The translations under genes and the position numbers were made by a program. Below the pieces are notes generated by a model. It was not told the origin of the DNA. It was given only the letters and a program-made list of their open reading frames with translations, and searched no databases. Shown in pieces: positions 32,990-42,888 of a stretch of 43,480 nucleotides of DNA. Source of the DNA: Anaerolineae bacterium (GTDB lineage: Bacteria > Chloroflexota > Anaerolineae > Anaerolineales > DRMV01); assembly GCA_011176535.1 (NCBI GenBank), contig DUEP01000012.1, forward strand, positions 1-43,480, read 5' to 3'. Every line of letters begins with the position of its first letter. Position 1 is the first letter of the stretch.

Positions 32990-34201
32990 TTACTCGTTGG
33001 GGACGCTTTGCCCTTCCATGCCTTCCAGCAGTTGGGGCAGATACCAGATTTGCTGGTCGGTGGCGACTTCGCCCTCTTTGAGGTAAGTCGTGCCGTCTTG
33101 CAGGTTCAGGGGTCCTACCCACAGGTTCAGCCCACTGGCCAGTTCGCCGATGAACTTGTCCACCTGGGCGGAGGCCTCCTGGCTCAACCCCTGGCCCTTG
33201 ATGAAGCCCACCGCCGAGGTGTCGGGGTTGTTGATGTCCTTCCAGTCGGGTCCGGCCCAGACGAATTGGGACTGCCAGGTGCCGTTCATGGCCGATTGGA
33301 TCATGTCGCGGTAGCCCGGGCCCCAGTTGAAATAGGGCACGCCCAGGCACACATCGGGGGCTTCCTCGCAGGCGCCCTTGTAATCATAGGGCACGGCCCA
33401 GACCGCCTTCCCCTGGTCGTGGAACTTCTTGGCTTCCACCAGGGCCTCGGTGGTGTCGATGCCCGAGATGACCACATCGTAGCCGCTGTTGAAGAAGTCG
33501 TCGGCCACCTGGGTGGGGTCCGAAGTCACGCCGGGGATGTTGAACCAGAAGCCGATCCAGGTAACCTTGAATTTGAGGTCACCGGCGTCCTTGCCCAGGT
33601 AGTGCGTCCAGCAGTATTTGGCGCCCAGGTAGGCGCTGGAAGCCAGACGGCGGGTTTCATCGTTGATGAGGGGCCCCAGATAGCCGATTTGACCGGTCTG
33701 GGTGGTCAGGGCCGCGGCGCAGCCGGCGATCATCTTGCCGTACTCCATGCGGCCCATCAGGTTGGACAGGTTGGCCACCTCCTTGTAATCCTTGCCTTCT
33801 TTCCAGGAGTGGTCGCCCGAGGCGTGAATGACATAGATGTCGGGGTGGGCCTGGGCAAAGGCCAGCGCCGCGTCTTTCATGTCGTCGGAGTTGAAGATGA
33901 TCACCTTGGCGCCTTTGCTCACCAGGTCCTCGGCCAGTTGTTCAGGGGTGGTGCCCGGCCGGTCCGCGGGGTTCACTTTGTCCACATAAAGCATTTGGGC
34001 GCCCAGTTTCTCTTCGACATACTTGCCGGCCTCATAATGGGCTTGGCTCCAGCCGTGGTCGTTGTACGGGCCGACCAGGAGCATGCCAAAGACAAAGGGT
34101 TTGGCCTGGGCTTCGGGCGTTGGTGTGGCCTTGGGACCACAGGCGGCCAGGACCAGCACCAGCGCCAGGAACACGATTCCTACGCGCCACCAGGTTTTCA
34201 C
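32990..34201 (-). CDS. BMP family substrate-binding lipoprotein
   Basis: 403 aa. Signal peptide with lipobox LAAC (Cys21), short Thr/Pro tether, then the BMP (BmpA/Med, PF02608) fold: FVFGMLLVGPYNDHGWSQAHYEAGKY, AKVIIFNSDDMKDAALAFAQAHPDIYVIHASG, NLSNLMGRMEYGKMIAG, GYDVVISGIDTTEALVEA and AVWAVPYDY. It captures nucleosides or related purines at the cell surface for the downstream ABC genes. It starts at GTG 34201 with AGGAGGA at good spacing. The ligand cannot be fixed from sequence. Confidence 0.92.
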   Translation of the reverse strand: MKTWWRVGIVFLALVLVLAACGPKATPTPEAQAKPFVFGMLLVGPYNDHGWSQAHYEAGKYVEEKLGAQMLYVDKVNPADRPGTTPEQLAEDLVSKGAKVIIFNSDDMKDAALAFAQAHPDIYVIHASGDHSWKEGKDYKEVANLSNLMGRMEYGKMIAGCAAALTTQTGQIGYLGPLINDETRRLASSAYLGAKYCWTHYLGKDAGDLKFKVTWIGFWFNIPGVTSDPTQVADDFFNSGYDVVISGIDTTEALVEAKKFHDQGKAVWAVPYDYKGACEEAPDVCLGVPYFNWGPGYRDMIQSAMNGTWQSQFVWAGPDWKDINNPDTSAVGFIKGQGLSQEASAQVDKFIGELASGLNLWVGPLNLQDGTTYLKEGEVATDQQIWYLPQLLEGMEGQSVPNE

Positions 34202-34288
34202 GGCTTTCCTCCTCGGTCAAGGGTTGTCCCGGGGACGGTGTTGAAAGCGATGGGGACAGGGGGGCACCTCCTCAAAGCACCTTCTTTA

Positions 34289-34316
34289 ATTTTAGCGGAA
34301 CTCGCCAGGAGCGCAA
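34289..34316 (-). promoter_or_regulatory. Promoter of the BMP ABC operon
   Basis: On the minus strand TTGCGC (34316-34311), a 16-bp spacer and TAAAAT (34294-34289). The start would be near 34282, leaving an 80-nt leader before GTG 34201. Confidence 0.55.
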
Positions 34317-34351
34317 CCTGAGGCACCTTAAAAAATCCCCCCGGAGTGATG

Positions 34352-34357
34352 TATAAT
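34352..34357 (+). promoter_or_regulatory. -10 box of the class III aminotransferase gene
   Basis: Perfect TATAAT. The inferred start near 34364 leaves a leader of about 120 nt containing the tandem 8-mer CACGGCCTCACGGCCT. I do not recognise a known riboswitch in the leader. Confidence 0.5.
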
Positions 34358-34483
34358 CACATTGGGCGATGCATCTGGCGATGGGTATCCCACGGCCTCA
34401 CGGCCTGTCACCCGTCCAGGGCAACCCCCGCTGAACCTTCCCTTGCAGGCGCATATCATCTTCCCTATCAGGAGAGGCAGACC

Positions 34484-35809
34484 ATGGCATTGCGCAATCT
34501 CCCTGGCCCTAAGGCCAAAGCCATCATCAAACGGGACAAGCGGGTCATTTCTCCTTCGTACCCGCGGGCTTATGAGTTCGTCATGGACCATGGCAAAGGG
34601 GTCCATGTGTGGGATGTGGATGGCAACGAGTATCTGGACTTCGTGGCGGGTATCGCGGTGGTCGCCACGGGGCACGCTCATCCCAAGGTGGTGAAGGCCA
34701 TTCAGGAACAGGTGGAGAGGTTCCTCCACATTTCCTCGGATTACTATCACCCCATCTGGGTGGAACTGGGCGAGAAGTTGAGCCAGATCGCCCCCTTTGG
34801 TGATGAGCCGGGGTTGTCGTTCATGACCAACTCGGGCACGGAGAGCGTGGAGGCGGCCATCAAACTGGCCCGGGCGCACACCAAACGCAAGTTCTTCATC
34901 GCTTTCCTCGGCGCCTTTCATGGGCGCACTATGGGCTCGCTGGGCTTTACGGCCAGCAAGGCCAAATACCACGCCGACTTCTTCCCCTGGATGCCTGGGG
35001 TGATTCATGTGCCCTACCCCGACCCTTATCGCCCGGTGCTGGCTTCCCGCCCCGGTGAGGACTACGGCGAGACGGTAGTGCGCTACATTGAGGAGCAGAT
35101 TTTGGATCGCCTGGTGCCGCCTGACGAGGTGGCTGGGGTCATCGTGGAGCCTATCCAGGGCGAGGGTGGGTATGTGGTGCCGCCGGACGGCTTCTTCCCG
35201 GCCCTGCGTGCCCTGTGCGACAAGTACGGTATCCTGCTCATCGCCGACGAAGTGCAGTCCGGCATCGGGCGCACGGGCAAGTGGTGGGCCATCGAGCACT
35301 GGGGCGTGCAACCCGACATTGTGACCTCGGCCAAAGGCATCGCCTCGGGGATGCCCATGGGCGCGATGATCGCCCGCAAGAGCGTGATGACCTGGCCTAC
35401 CGGTGCCCACGGCAACACCTATGGCGGGAATCCGGTGGCCGGCGCCGCCGCTCTGGCCACCCTGGAACTGGTGGAGAAGGAGTACATGCAAAACGCCGCC
35501 GAGGTGGGCGCCTATGCCCTGGACGCTTTGCAGGAGTTCCAGGCCCGCCATCCCTCCATCGGCATTGTGCGCGGCAAGGGGTTGATGATCGGCATCGACT
35601 TCGTGCGCAGCCGTGAAACGCGCGAACCCTTCCCCGAACTGCGCCGCGCCGTGGAACTCAACGCCTTCCGCATGGGGCTGTTGACCATGGGCTGCGGCAA
35701 GAGCGCGCTGCGTCTGGCGCCGCCCCTCTGTGTCTCCAGGGAAGAGATAGACCAGGGGCTGAAGATTCTGGATGAGGCCATCACCCTGGCCGAGAAAGAG
35801 ATGCTGTAG
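34484..35809 (+). CDS. Class III aminotransferase (acetylornithine/4-aminobutyrate family)
   Basis: PLP-dependent enzyme, 441 aa. The PLP lysine is K284 in TSAKGIASG; other family blocks are FMTNSGTESVEAAIKLAR, FLGAFHGRTMGSLG, VEPIQGEGGYVVPP and IADEVQSGIGRTGKWW. ATG 34484 has AGGAGAGG upstream and the conserved MALRNLPGPKAKAII start; the frame is open upstream to 34346 but passes through the -10 box. The long N-terminus (about 40 residues before the usual ArgD start) and HGKGVHVWDVDGNEYLDFVAGIAV resemble the broad-specificity GABA/acetylornithine-type enzymes also seen in archaea. No arg genes are adjacent, so the substrate (acetylornithine, GABA or another omega-amino acid) is unresolved. 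Confidence 0.9.
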   Translation: MALRNLPGPKAKAIIKRDKRVISPSYPRAYEFVMDHGKGVHVWDVDGNEYLDFVAGIAVVATGHAHPKVVKAIQEQVERFLHISSDYYHPIWVELGEKLSQIAPFGDEPGLSFMTNSGTESVEAAIKLARAHTKRKFFIAFLGAFHGRTMGSLGFTASKAKYHADFFPWMPGVIHVPYPDPYRPVLASRPGEDYGETVVRYIEEQILDRLVPPDEVAGVIVEPIQGEGGYVVPPDGFFPALRALCDKYGILLIADEVQSGIGRTGKWWAIEHWGVQPDIVTSAKGIASGMPMGAMIARKSVMTWPTGAHGNTYGGNPVAGAAALATLELVEKEYMQNAAEVGAYALDALQEFQARHPSIGIVRGKGLMIGIDFVRSRETREPFPELRRAVELNAFRMGLLTMGCGKSALRLAPPLCVSREEIDQGLKILDEAITLAEKEML

Positions 35810-35822
35810 CCACCCATCCGCA

Positions 35823-35875
35823 CCCCGCCCTCGACCTGCTTTGCGAGGCGGGGGCGGGGTTTTCTTTTCTGTTGC
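35823..35875 (+). terminator. Rho-independent terminator
   Basis: The stem CCCCGCCCTCG pairs with CGAGGCGGGG (one bulged C), followed by GGCGGGG and then TTTTCTTTTCTGTT. It ends the aminotransferase gene. Confidence 0.85.
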
Positions 35876-35948
35876 GGTTTCATCCAGGCCTGGCGGACGA
35901 TTTTCCCTGAGGAAGCGCCTGGCTGGATGGACTGTGGAACCTTCCCCG

Positions 35949-37538
35949 ATGTTGAGCCCCCAAAGCATGATGCTGCCTGATTATCGCGTACGCCAACGAG
36001 ACGCCCTGCTGGCCATCGCTCGCATCCTGACCCAGGAACTCAACCTGGAGCGGGTGCTGGAGCAGATCTTGGGCTTTGCTGTGGAGTTGCTGGCCGGGCA
36101 GGCGGGCCTGGTGGTGCTGCGGGGCGAGGAAGGGGGATGGACCCTGGCCACCGTGCAGGGTATCCCGGAGGCTTTCCGTTCCTCACTGGAGCGATTGGTG
36201 CGCGATGTGCCTCCTCACGAGGACGCGCGCTACGAGTTGCCCGAACTCCAACGGCGCATGGAAACCCTGACCCATGTGGCCAGTCTGGGCTTGCTACGCG
36301 TGGTGGGGCTGCCCTTGCAGGTGCAGGAACAGGCCATGGGGGCCATTTTCGTCTTTCGTTCCTTCCCGGCCCTTTTTACCCCCAACGAGCAGGCTTTGTT
36401 GCAGAGTTTTGCCGACCAGGCCGCCGTGGCCGTGCGCAACGCCCGCCTTTACACCCAGTTGTGGCGCGAAAAGCGCCGCACCGAAGCCCTGCTCGACGCC
36501 GTCGCGGACGGCATCCTCATCCTGCGGGCAGATCACCGCATCGAGCGCTGCAATCCGGCCTTTGCCCGGATGTACGGCCTGCCCGTGGCGCAAATTGTGA
36601 GGCGTCGGCACGAGGAGATCATCCGCTGGAAACGCATCGAGCAGGGGATGACCCTGGAAGAGGCCGTGGCCGGGGGATGGCCGCTGACCCCTCAGGCCAC
36701 CTTCTACACCCAGGGGGATTTGCTCCGGGCCGTGGAGCCTCCCCTTCCCGTGGGGATCACCTATGCCCCTCTGCTGAACCCAGAAGGCTCGCTACTCAAC
36801 ATCATCGCCAGCGTGCGTGACATCACCCACTTTCGGGAGGCCGATGAACTCAAGGCCACTTTTGTTTCCATCGTCAGCCACGAACTGAAGACGCCCATCG
36901 CCCTGATCAAGGGCTATGTGGGCACCCTGCGCCGCGAGGACGCTACCTGGGACCCCGAATTCGTCCAGGAGAGCCTGAGCATCATTGAAGAAGAGGCCGA
37001 CCGTCTGGCCGAACTGGTGGAAAATCTGCTCGAGGCCTCACGGTTGCAGGCTGGCGGCGTGGCGTTGGAAAAAAACGAGGTGGACCTGCCGGCTTTGGCC
37101 CGTCGGCTGGTGGAGCGTTTCGCCACCCAGAGCGATCGGCATACCTTTGAGGTGCACTTCCCCGAAGGGTTCCCGCTGGTGTGGGCCGACGAGCGCCGCC
37201 TGGAGCAAGTGCTGAGCAACCTGCTCTCCAATGCCATCAAATACGCCCCCGGGGGCAAGGTCGTCGTGTCGGGGCAGGTGCGCGGAGAGCAGGTGGTGGT
37301 CTGCGTGAGCGATGAGGGGCCGGGCATCGCCCCCGCCGACCTGCCGCACATTTTTGACCGTTTCTACCGGGCCTCAGAGGTCACCAATCGCACCAAAGGG
37401 GCCGGTCTGGGCCTTTACCTGGCCAGGGCCGTGGTGGAGGCCCACGGCGGTCGCATTTGGGCCGATACGCCCGAAAAGGGGGCGCGCATTTGCTTTTCCC
37501 TGCCGTTGGAGACGCACCTGGGGGCTGACGGCAGGTAA
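35949..37538 (+). CDS. GAF-PAS sensor histidine kinase
   Basis: 529 aa if started at ATG 35949; ATG 35967 (MMLPDYRVRQRD) is also possible and no strong Shine-Dalgarno decides. It has no membrane segments, so it is a cytosolic sensor. A GAF domain (about residues 20-170) is followed by a PAS domain (175-290: LLDAVADGILILRADHRIERCNPAF) and HisKA with the phosphorylated His in FVSIVSHELKTPIALIKGY. HATPase_c has N box LSNLLSNAIKYAP, G1 DEGPGIAPADL, F box IFDRFYRA and G2 KGAGLGLYLA. No response regulator is adjacent, so it is an orphan kinase. Just downstream is membrane-anchored YvcK, 29 bp away. Confidence 0.93.
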   Translation: MLSPQSMMLPDYRVRQRDALLAIARILTQELNLERVLEQILGFAVELLAGQAGLVVLRGEEGGWTLATVQGIPEAFRSSLERLVRDVPPHEDARYELPELQRRMETLTHVASLGLLRVVGLPLQVQEQAMGAIFVFRSFPALFTPNEQALLQSFADQAAVAVRNARLYTQLWREKRRTEALLDAVADGILILRADHRIERCNPAFARMYGLPVAQIVRRRHEEIIRWKRIEQGMTLEEAVAGGWPLTPQATFYTQGDLLRAVEPPLPVGITYAPLLNPEGSLLNIIASVRDITHFREADELKATFVSIVSHELKTPIALIKGYVGTLRREDATWDPEFVQESLSIIEEEADRLAELVENLLEASRLQAGGVALEKNEVDLPALARRLVERFATQSDRHTFEVHFPEGFPLVWADERRLEQVLSNLLSNAIKYAPGGKVVVSGQVRGEQVVVCVSDEGPGIAPADLPHIFDRFYRASEVTNRTKGAGLGLYLARAVVEAHGGRIWADTPEKGARICFSLPLETHLGADGR

Positions 37539-37552
37539 ACTATAAGCCGTGA

Positions 37553-37561
37553 TGGTATGAT
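37553..37561 (+). promoter_or_regulatory. Extended -10 promoter of yvcK
   Basis: TGGTATGAT with 6 bases before the A of ATG 37568, so the transcript would begin at or next to the start codon (leaderless), as with smpB. No -35. Confidence 0.5.
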
Positions 37562-37567
37562 GAAGGT

Positions 37568-38890
37568 ATGAAAGCGACGAAGAAAGTGTTGTGGACCTGG
37601 GCGCGGGAATTGCGGCGCTGGCTCACACCGGGTCTGGGCGTGAAGCGCTGGCTGGGCCTGATCCTGCTGGGCACCATGTTCCTCGGTCTGGGGGTGGCCG
37701 TGCTGGTGTTGCAGGTTTACCGCACGGCGCCGGAAACCTGGTGGCTGCCGTTGCTTTCCACGGCTTCGCTGCGTTTCCTGCCCCGGCCTTTGCGGGCGTT
37801 GATCTTTGGCGGGATCGGCGTGGGTCTGCTGGGCCTGGGCCTGTGGGGGCTCCACCGTTCCCTGCTGGCCCCCTTTCTGCGGCCCAACCGCTCGGTGGCT
37901 CAGGCCCTGGCAGAGTACCGGCGTCGGGAGCACGGCCCGCACATCGTGGCCATCGGCGGCGGGCATGGCCTTTCCACCCTGTTACGGGGGCTCAAGGCGT
38001 ACACTCACAACCTGACCGCCGTGGTCACGGTGGCCGACGATGGCGGCTCTTCGGGGCGTTTGCGCCGCGATTTGGGCATTCTGCCGCCGGGTGATATTCG
38101 CAACTGTCTGGCGGCCCTTTCCGAAGACGAGTCCTTGCTTTCCCAATTGTTCCAGTTTCGCTTTTCAGATCAGGCGGGTGATTTGCAGGGGCACTCCTTT
38201 GGCAATCTTTTCCTGACGGCGTTGACGGCGCTGACCGGCAGTTTTGAGGAAGCCATCGCCGAGTCGGGGCGGGTGCTCGCCGTGCATGGCCGGGTATACC
38301 CGGCCACACTGCGCCAGGTGCAACTGGTGGCCGAGAAGGCTTTGCCCAACCAGCCGGGCCAGGTGGTGAAAGTCAAAGGGGAAAGCCGCATCCCGGAAGT
38401 GCCGGGCCGCATTCGTCGGCTGTGGCTGGAACCCGACGACCCGCCGGCTTATCCGGCGGTCATTCAGGCCATCCTGGCGGCGGACATGGTCGTGGTGGGC
38501 CCGGGTAGTCTGTTCACCAGTCTGTTGCCCAATTTGCTGGTGCCCGATATTGCCGGGGCGCTGCGCGCCACGCGGGCCTTGCGGGTTTATGTGTGCAATG
38601 TGGCGACCCAGGTGGGCGAAACGGACGGTTTTTCCTGCCAGGATCATCTGGCCGTGCTGGAAACCCATGTGGGGCAGGGCCTGTTCGATCTGGTTTTGGT
38701 CAACCAGCACATCGAGGGCGCGTTGCCTGGTACAATTCAATGGGTGCGCGAGGATCCGCAGCGCCCCATGCCCTATCCGGTCCATTGCGCCGACCTGGTG
38801 GAGGAAGCTCACCCATGGCGCCATGATCCGGACAAATTGGCCCGCGCGTTGATCCGGTTGTTGGAAGGCCGCACTGGGCCTTTGGCATGA
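37568..38890 (+). CDS. yvcK: YvcK/CofD-like protein with N-terminal membrane anchor
   Basis: 440 aa. Two hydrophobic helices (about 28-50 and 75-96) precede the YvcK domain: HIVAIGGGHGLSTLLRGLKAYTHNLTAVVTVADDGGSSGRLRRDLGILPPGD, followed by QLFQFRFSD, GHSFGNLFLTALTAL, LPNQPGQVVKVKGE and VVVGPGSLFTSLLPNLLVPDI. YvcK binds UDP-GlcNAc-type nucleotide sugars and links cell-wall synthesis to growth on gluconeogenic carbon in Bacillus. The membrane anchor is known in some Chloroflexota/Actinobacteria-like members. No upstream whiA or rapZ is present. The putative leaderless promoter and the closely following gap gene suggest a metabolic link. The last codon is 54 bp before the gap start. Confidence 0.92.
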   Translation: MKATKKVLWTWARELRRWLTPGLGVKRWLGLILLGTMFLGLGVAVLVLQVYRTAPETWWLPLLSTASLRFLPRPLRALIFGGIGVGLLGLGLWGLHRSLLAPFLRPNRSVAQALAEYRRREHGPHIVAIGGGHGLSTLLRGLKAYTHNLTAVVTVADDGGSSGRLRRDLGILPPGDIRNCLAALSEDESLLSQLFQFRFSDQAGDLQGHSFGNLFLTALTALTGSFEEAIAESGRVLAVHGRVYPATLRQVQLVAEKALPNQPGQVVKVKGESRIPEVPGRIRRLWLEPDDPPAYPAVIQAILAADMVVVGPGSLFTSLLPNLLVPDIAGALRATRALRVYVCNVATQVGETDGFSCQDHLAVLETHVGQGLFDLVLVNQHIEGALPGTIQWVREDPQRPMPYPVHCADLVEEAHPWRHDPDKLARALIRLLEGRTGPLA

Positions 38891-38944
38891 GCGTGTTTTT
38901 GTCCCTCGAAGCGCTTTCTTACTTTGCTACAGAGGAGGTTCGCC

Positions 38945-39973
38945 ATGAGCAAAGTGCGTGTCGGTATCAATGGTTTCGGACGCATTGGGCGTCAGGTGTT
39001 GAAGGCCATCATCGAGCGCTATCCAGATGAGTTGGAGGTGGTCGCCATCAACGATTTGTTCCCGCCGGAGACCAACGCCCATCTGTTCAAATACGATTCG
39101 AACTATGGGAAATACCCCGGCACCGTGGAGGTGGTGGATGGGGACCTGGTGATTGACGGCCAGCGAATTAAGGTGTTTGCCGAGCGCGACCCGCGCAAAT
39201 TGCCCTGGGCTGATCTGGGCGTGGATATCGTCATCGAGGCCACGGGCGTGTTCCGCGATGCGGATAGCGACCCCGGGGCACGCTCCCACATCACCCACGG
39301 CGGGGCCAAGAAGGTGATCATCTCGGCGCCGGCCAAAAACGAGGATTTGACGGTGGTGCTGGGCGTCAACGACGACCAGTACGACCCGGCCAGGCACCAT
39401 GTGGTTTCCAACGCTTCGTGCACCACCAACTGCCTGGCTCCGGCGGCCAAAGTGGTGCATGACCATCTGGGCATCCTCCGGGGCCTGATGACCACCATCC
39501 ATGCGTACACCAACGATCAGCGCATTCTGGATTTGGCCCACAAGGATATGCGCCGGGCCCGCGCCGCGGCGATCAACATCATCCCCACCACCACGGGGGC
39601 GGCCAAGGCGTTGGGCAAGGTGATCCCCGATCTGCAAGGCAAGTTTGACGGGATGGCCGTGCGTGTGCCCACCTCGACGGTGTCGCTGGTGGACTTTGTG
39701 GCCGAGATCGAAAAACCCACCACCGTCGAGGCCTTGAACGCCCTCTTTAAAAAGGCGGCCGAAGGCCCCTTGCAGGGGATTCTGGGGTACTCTGAGGAGC
39801 CCCTGGTCTCCTCGGATTACAAGGGAGACCCCCGCTCCTCCATCGTGGACGCGCTTTCCACGCGGGTGCTCAATGGCACCTTTATCAAGGTGGTGGCCTG
39901 GTACGACAACGAATGGGGCTACTCCTGCCGCACGGCGGACCTGGCTGCTATGATGGCCAAGTCGTTGGAATAG
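38945..39973 (+). CDS. gap: Glyceraldehyde-3-phosphate dehydrogenase (type I)
   Basis: 342 aa. N-terminal Rossmann [16 protein letters not shown]; the acidic residue in AINDLF (about position 35) indicates NAD rather than NADP preference. Catalytic C159 sits in [12 protein letters not shown], with the usual His in [10 protein letters not shown]. The conserved C-terminal [17 protein letters not shown] is intact. ATG 38945 has GAGGAGG upstream. It interconverts GAP and 1,3-bisphosphoglycerate; pgk, the next step, is elsewhere in the window. Confidence 0.97.
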   Translation: MSKVRVGINGFGRIGRQVLKAIIERYPDELEVVAINDLFPPETNAHLFKYDSNYGKYPGTVEVVDGDLVIDGQRIKVFAERDPRKLPWADLGVDIVIEATGVFRDADSDPGARSHITHGGAKKVIISAPAKNEDLTVVLGVNDDQYDPARHHVVSNASCTTNCLAPAAKVVHDHLGILRGLMTTIHAYTNDQRILDLAHKDMRRARAAAINIIPTTTGAAKALGKVIPDLQGKFDGMAVRVPTSTVSLVDFVAEIEKPTTVEALNALFKKAAEGPLQGILGYSEEPLVSSDYKGDPRSSIVDALSTRVLNGTFIKVVAWYDNEWGYSCRTADLAAMMAKSLE

Positions 39974-40010
39974 TTCGCCCTTTCAAGCCATCTGCTGTAT
40001 TCAATAAGAA

Positions 40011-40042
40011 AAACCTCGGGCGGGAGAGCTTGCCCGAGGTTT
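40011..40042. terminator. Bidirectional terminator
   Basis: The 11-bp perfect stem AAACCTCGGGC / GCCCGAGGTTT (40011-40021, 40032-40042) lies between convergent gap and psiE-like genes. The minus strand continues TTTTTCTTATTG, a strong T-run. Confidence 0.88.
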
Positions 40043-40045
40043 GCG

Positions 40046-40567
40046 TTAAGCCCTTGAGGTCCTGGATTCGGATGAGGGAGGTTTGGGCGGCTTCCCCGGA
40101 CGGCGGTACCAGGTGCGGGTCCAGCGCACCAGCACCAGGGCGATCACCAGGATCAGAATCAACCCGCCGTGGATCATCAATTCCTGCATCTGGAGGCGGG
40201 CCACTTCGGTAGCCTGTTCGGTCAGAGACATCTGGGCGCTGATGAGCAAAAGTTTGCGCGCGCTGGAGATGATGCCTACAAAGAGGAAGGGTTCCAGCGG
40301 CACCGAATGCTCTTGTAGGTAGGTAACCACCGTCCAGAGCAACTCCAGCACGATCATGACCAGCATGAGGTCATGGATGAAGGTAGATACCCCCTCGCTG
40401 AGCCCACCGGTGAAGAAGGAAGGCAGGGCGAGGAGGGTGTAGCCGATCAGCACCAGCGCGGCCACGGTGAGCAGAATACCCACCAGGAATTGAAGCAAAT
40501 CTTCCAGATTGCTCAACAGGCGAATCAGTCGGGGATGGGGTGGAAGCCATTTCGAAGGTCTGAACAT
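40046..40567 (-). CDS. PsiE-like membrane protein
   Basis: 173 aa, four transmembrane helices. The FLVGILLTVAALVLIGYTLLALPSF helix, the charged FLFVGIISSARKLLLISAQ block and the final helix LILILVIALVLVRW match the phosphate-starvation-inducible PsiE family. ATG 40567, with an AAGAGGT upstream, is preferred over the longer frame to 40621. It follows fhs on the same strand by 66 bp. The role is unknown; no PHO-box-like control can be claimed. Confidence 0.85.
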   Translation of the reverse strand: MFRPSKWLPPHPRLIRLLSNLEDLLQFLVGILLTVAALVLIGYTLLALPSFFTGGLSEGVSTFIHDLMLVMIVLELLWTVVTYLQEHSVPLEPFLFVGIISSARKLLLISAQMSLTEQATEVARLQMQELMIHGGLILILVIALVLVRWTRTWYRRPGKPPKPPSSESRTSRA

Positions 40568-40632
40568 AAGGCGACCTCTTGGCAGGAGGATGGAAGGTTT
40601 CCCTGAATCGATGAGGGGCAAGGCGGTTCCTC

Positions 40633-42543
<1,911 letters not shown>

Positions 42544-42888
42544 CGGGTCACCTCGTGCATGGGTTTTCTACGCCTATTGTCCCATATTTTTGACGAAAGG
42601 GGAAGTGGGGTGGGGAGCGTGAGTCGTTGGGTCGTGGGTCGCTGGTTCCTTGGTTACCTGGTTGCCTGGTTGGTGGGTGGGGCTTGGCGAGGGGGAGGCC
42701 GCGCAGGCGGCGCTTCGCTTACGCTCAGTGGGCCCGTGGCTTCAGCCGCTGGGGGGCAAGCGTTGGGGGATCTCGGCAGTTGAAACTGCATCCACATTCA
42801 CAAAACCGCCCTACGACGGTTTTCCCCTGAGAAATCCGAAAAAATTCTCCAATCCGTGTCCATCCGGGCTCTCCGTGTCATCCGTGGT
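42544..42888. other. Intergenic region upstream of fhs with repeat-like DNA
   Basis: This 345-bp stretch has no convincing gene. It holds a TGGTT-rich degenerate repeat (42651-42675, sharing GGTTACCTGGTTG with the metH leader) and a GC-rich run with GGGGCTTGGCGAGGGGGAGG. A hairpin at 42802-42823 follows. Finally there is a tandem-like CCGTGTCCATCCG / CCGTGTCATCCG pair (42854-42884) next to the acyl-CoA synthetase stop. Short overlapping reading frames here look non-coding. Confidence 0.6.
42802..42823 (-). terminator. Likely terminator of the acyl-CoA synthetase gene
   Basis: The 7-bp stem AAAACCG / CGGTTTT (42802-42808, 42817-42823) has its 3' arm ending in TTTTG on the minus strand, 66 bp downstream of the minus-strand stop. 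Short but correctly placed. Confidence 0.55.

Noticed and set aside
33008-34321. 437-codon plus-strand frame opposite the BMP lipoprotein gene
   Set aside because: A shadow of a well-supported lipoprotein gene; it runs through its promoter and Shine-Dalgarno.
34364-34470. c-di-GMP-I riboswitch upstream of the aminotransferase
   Set aside because: Only a short CAGGGCAACC-like piece resembles it; the rest of the consensus is missing.
38706-38720. TGGTACAAT-like promoter inside yvcK
   Set aside because: It lies in coding sequence with no gene start downstream in range; counted as chance.
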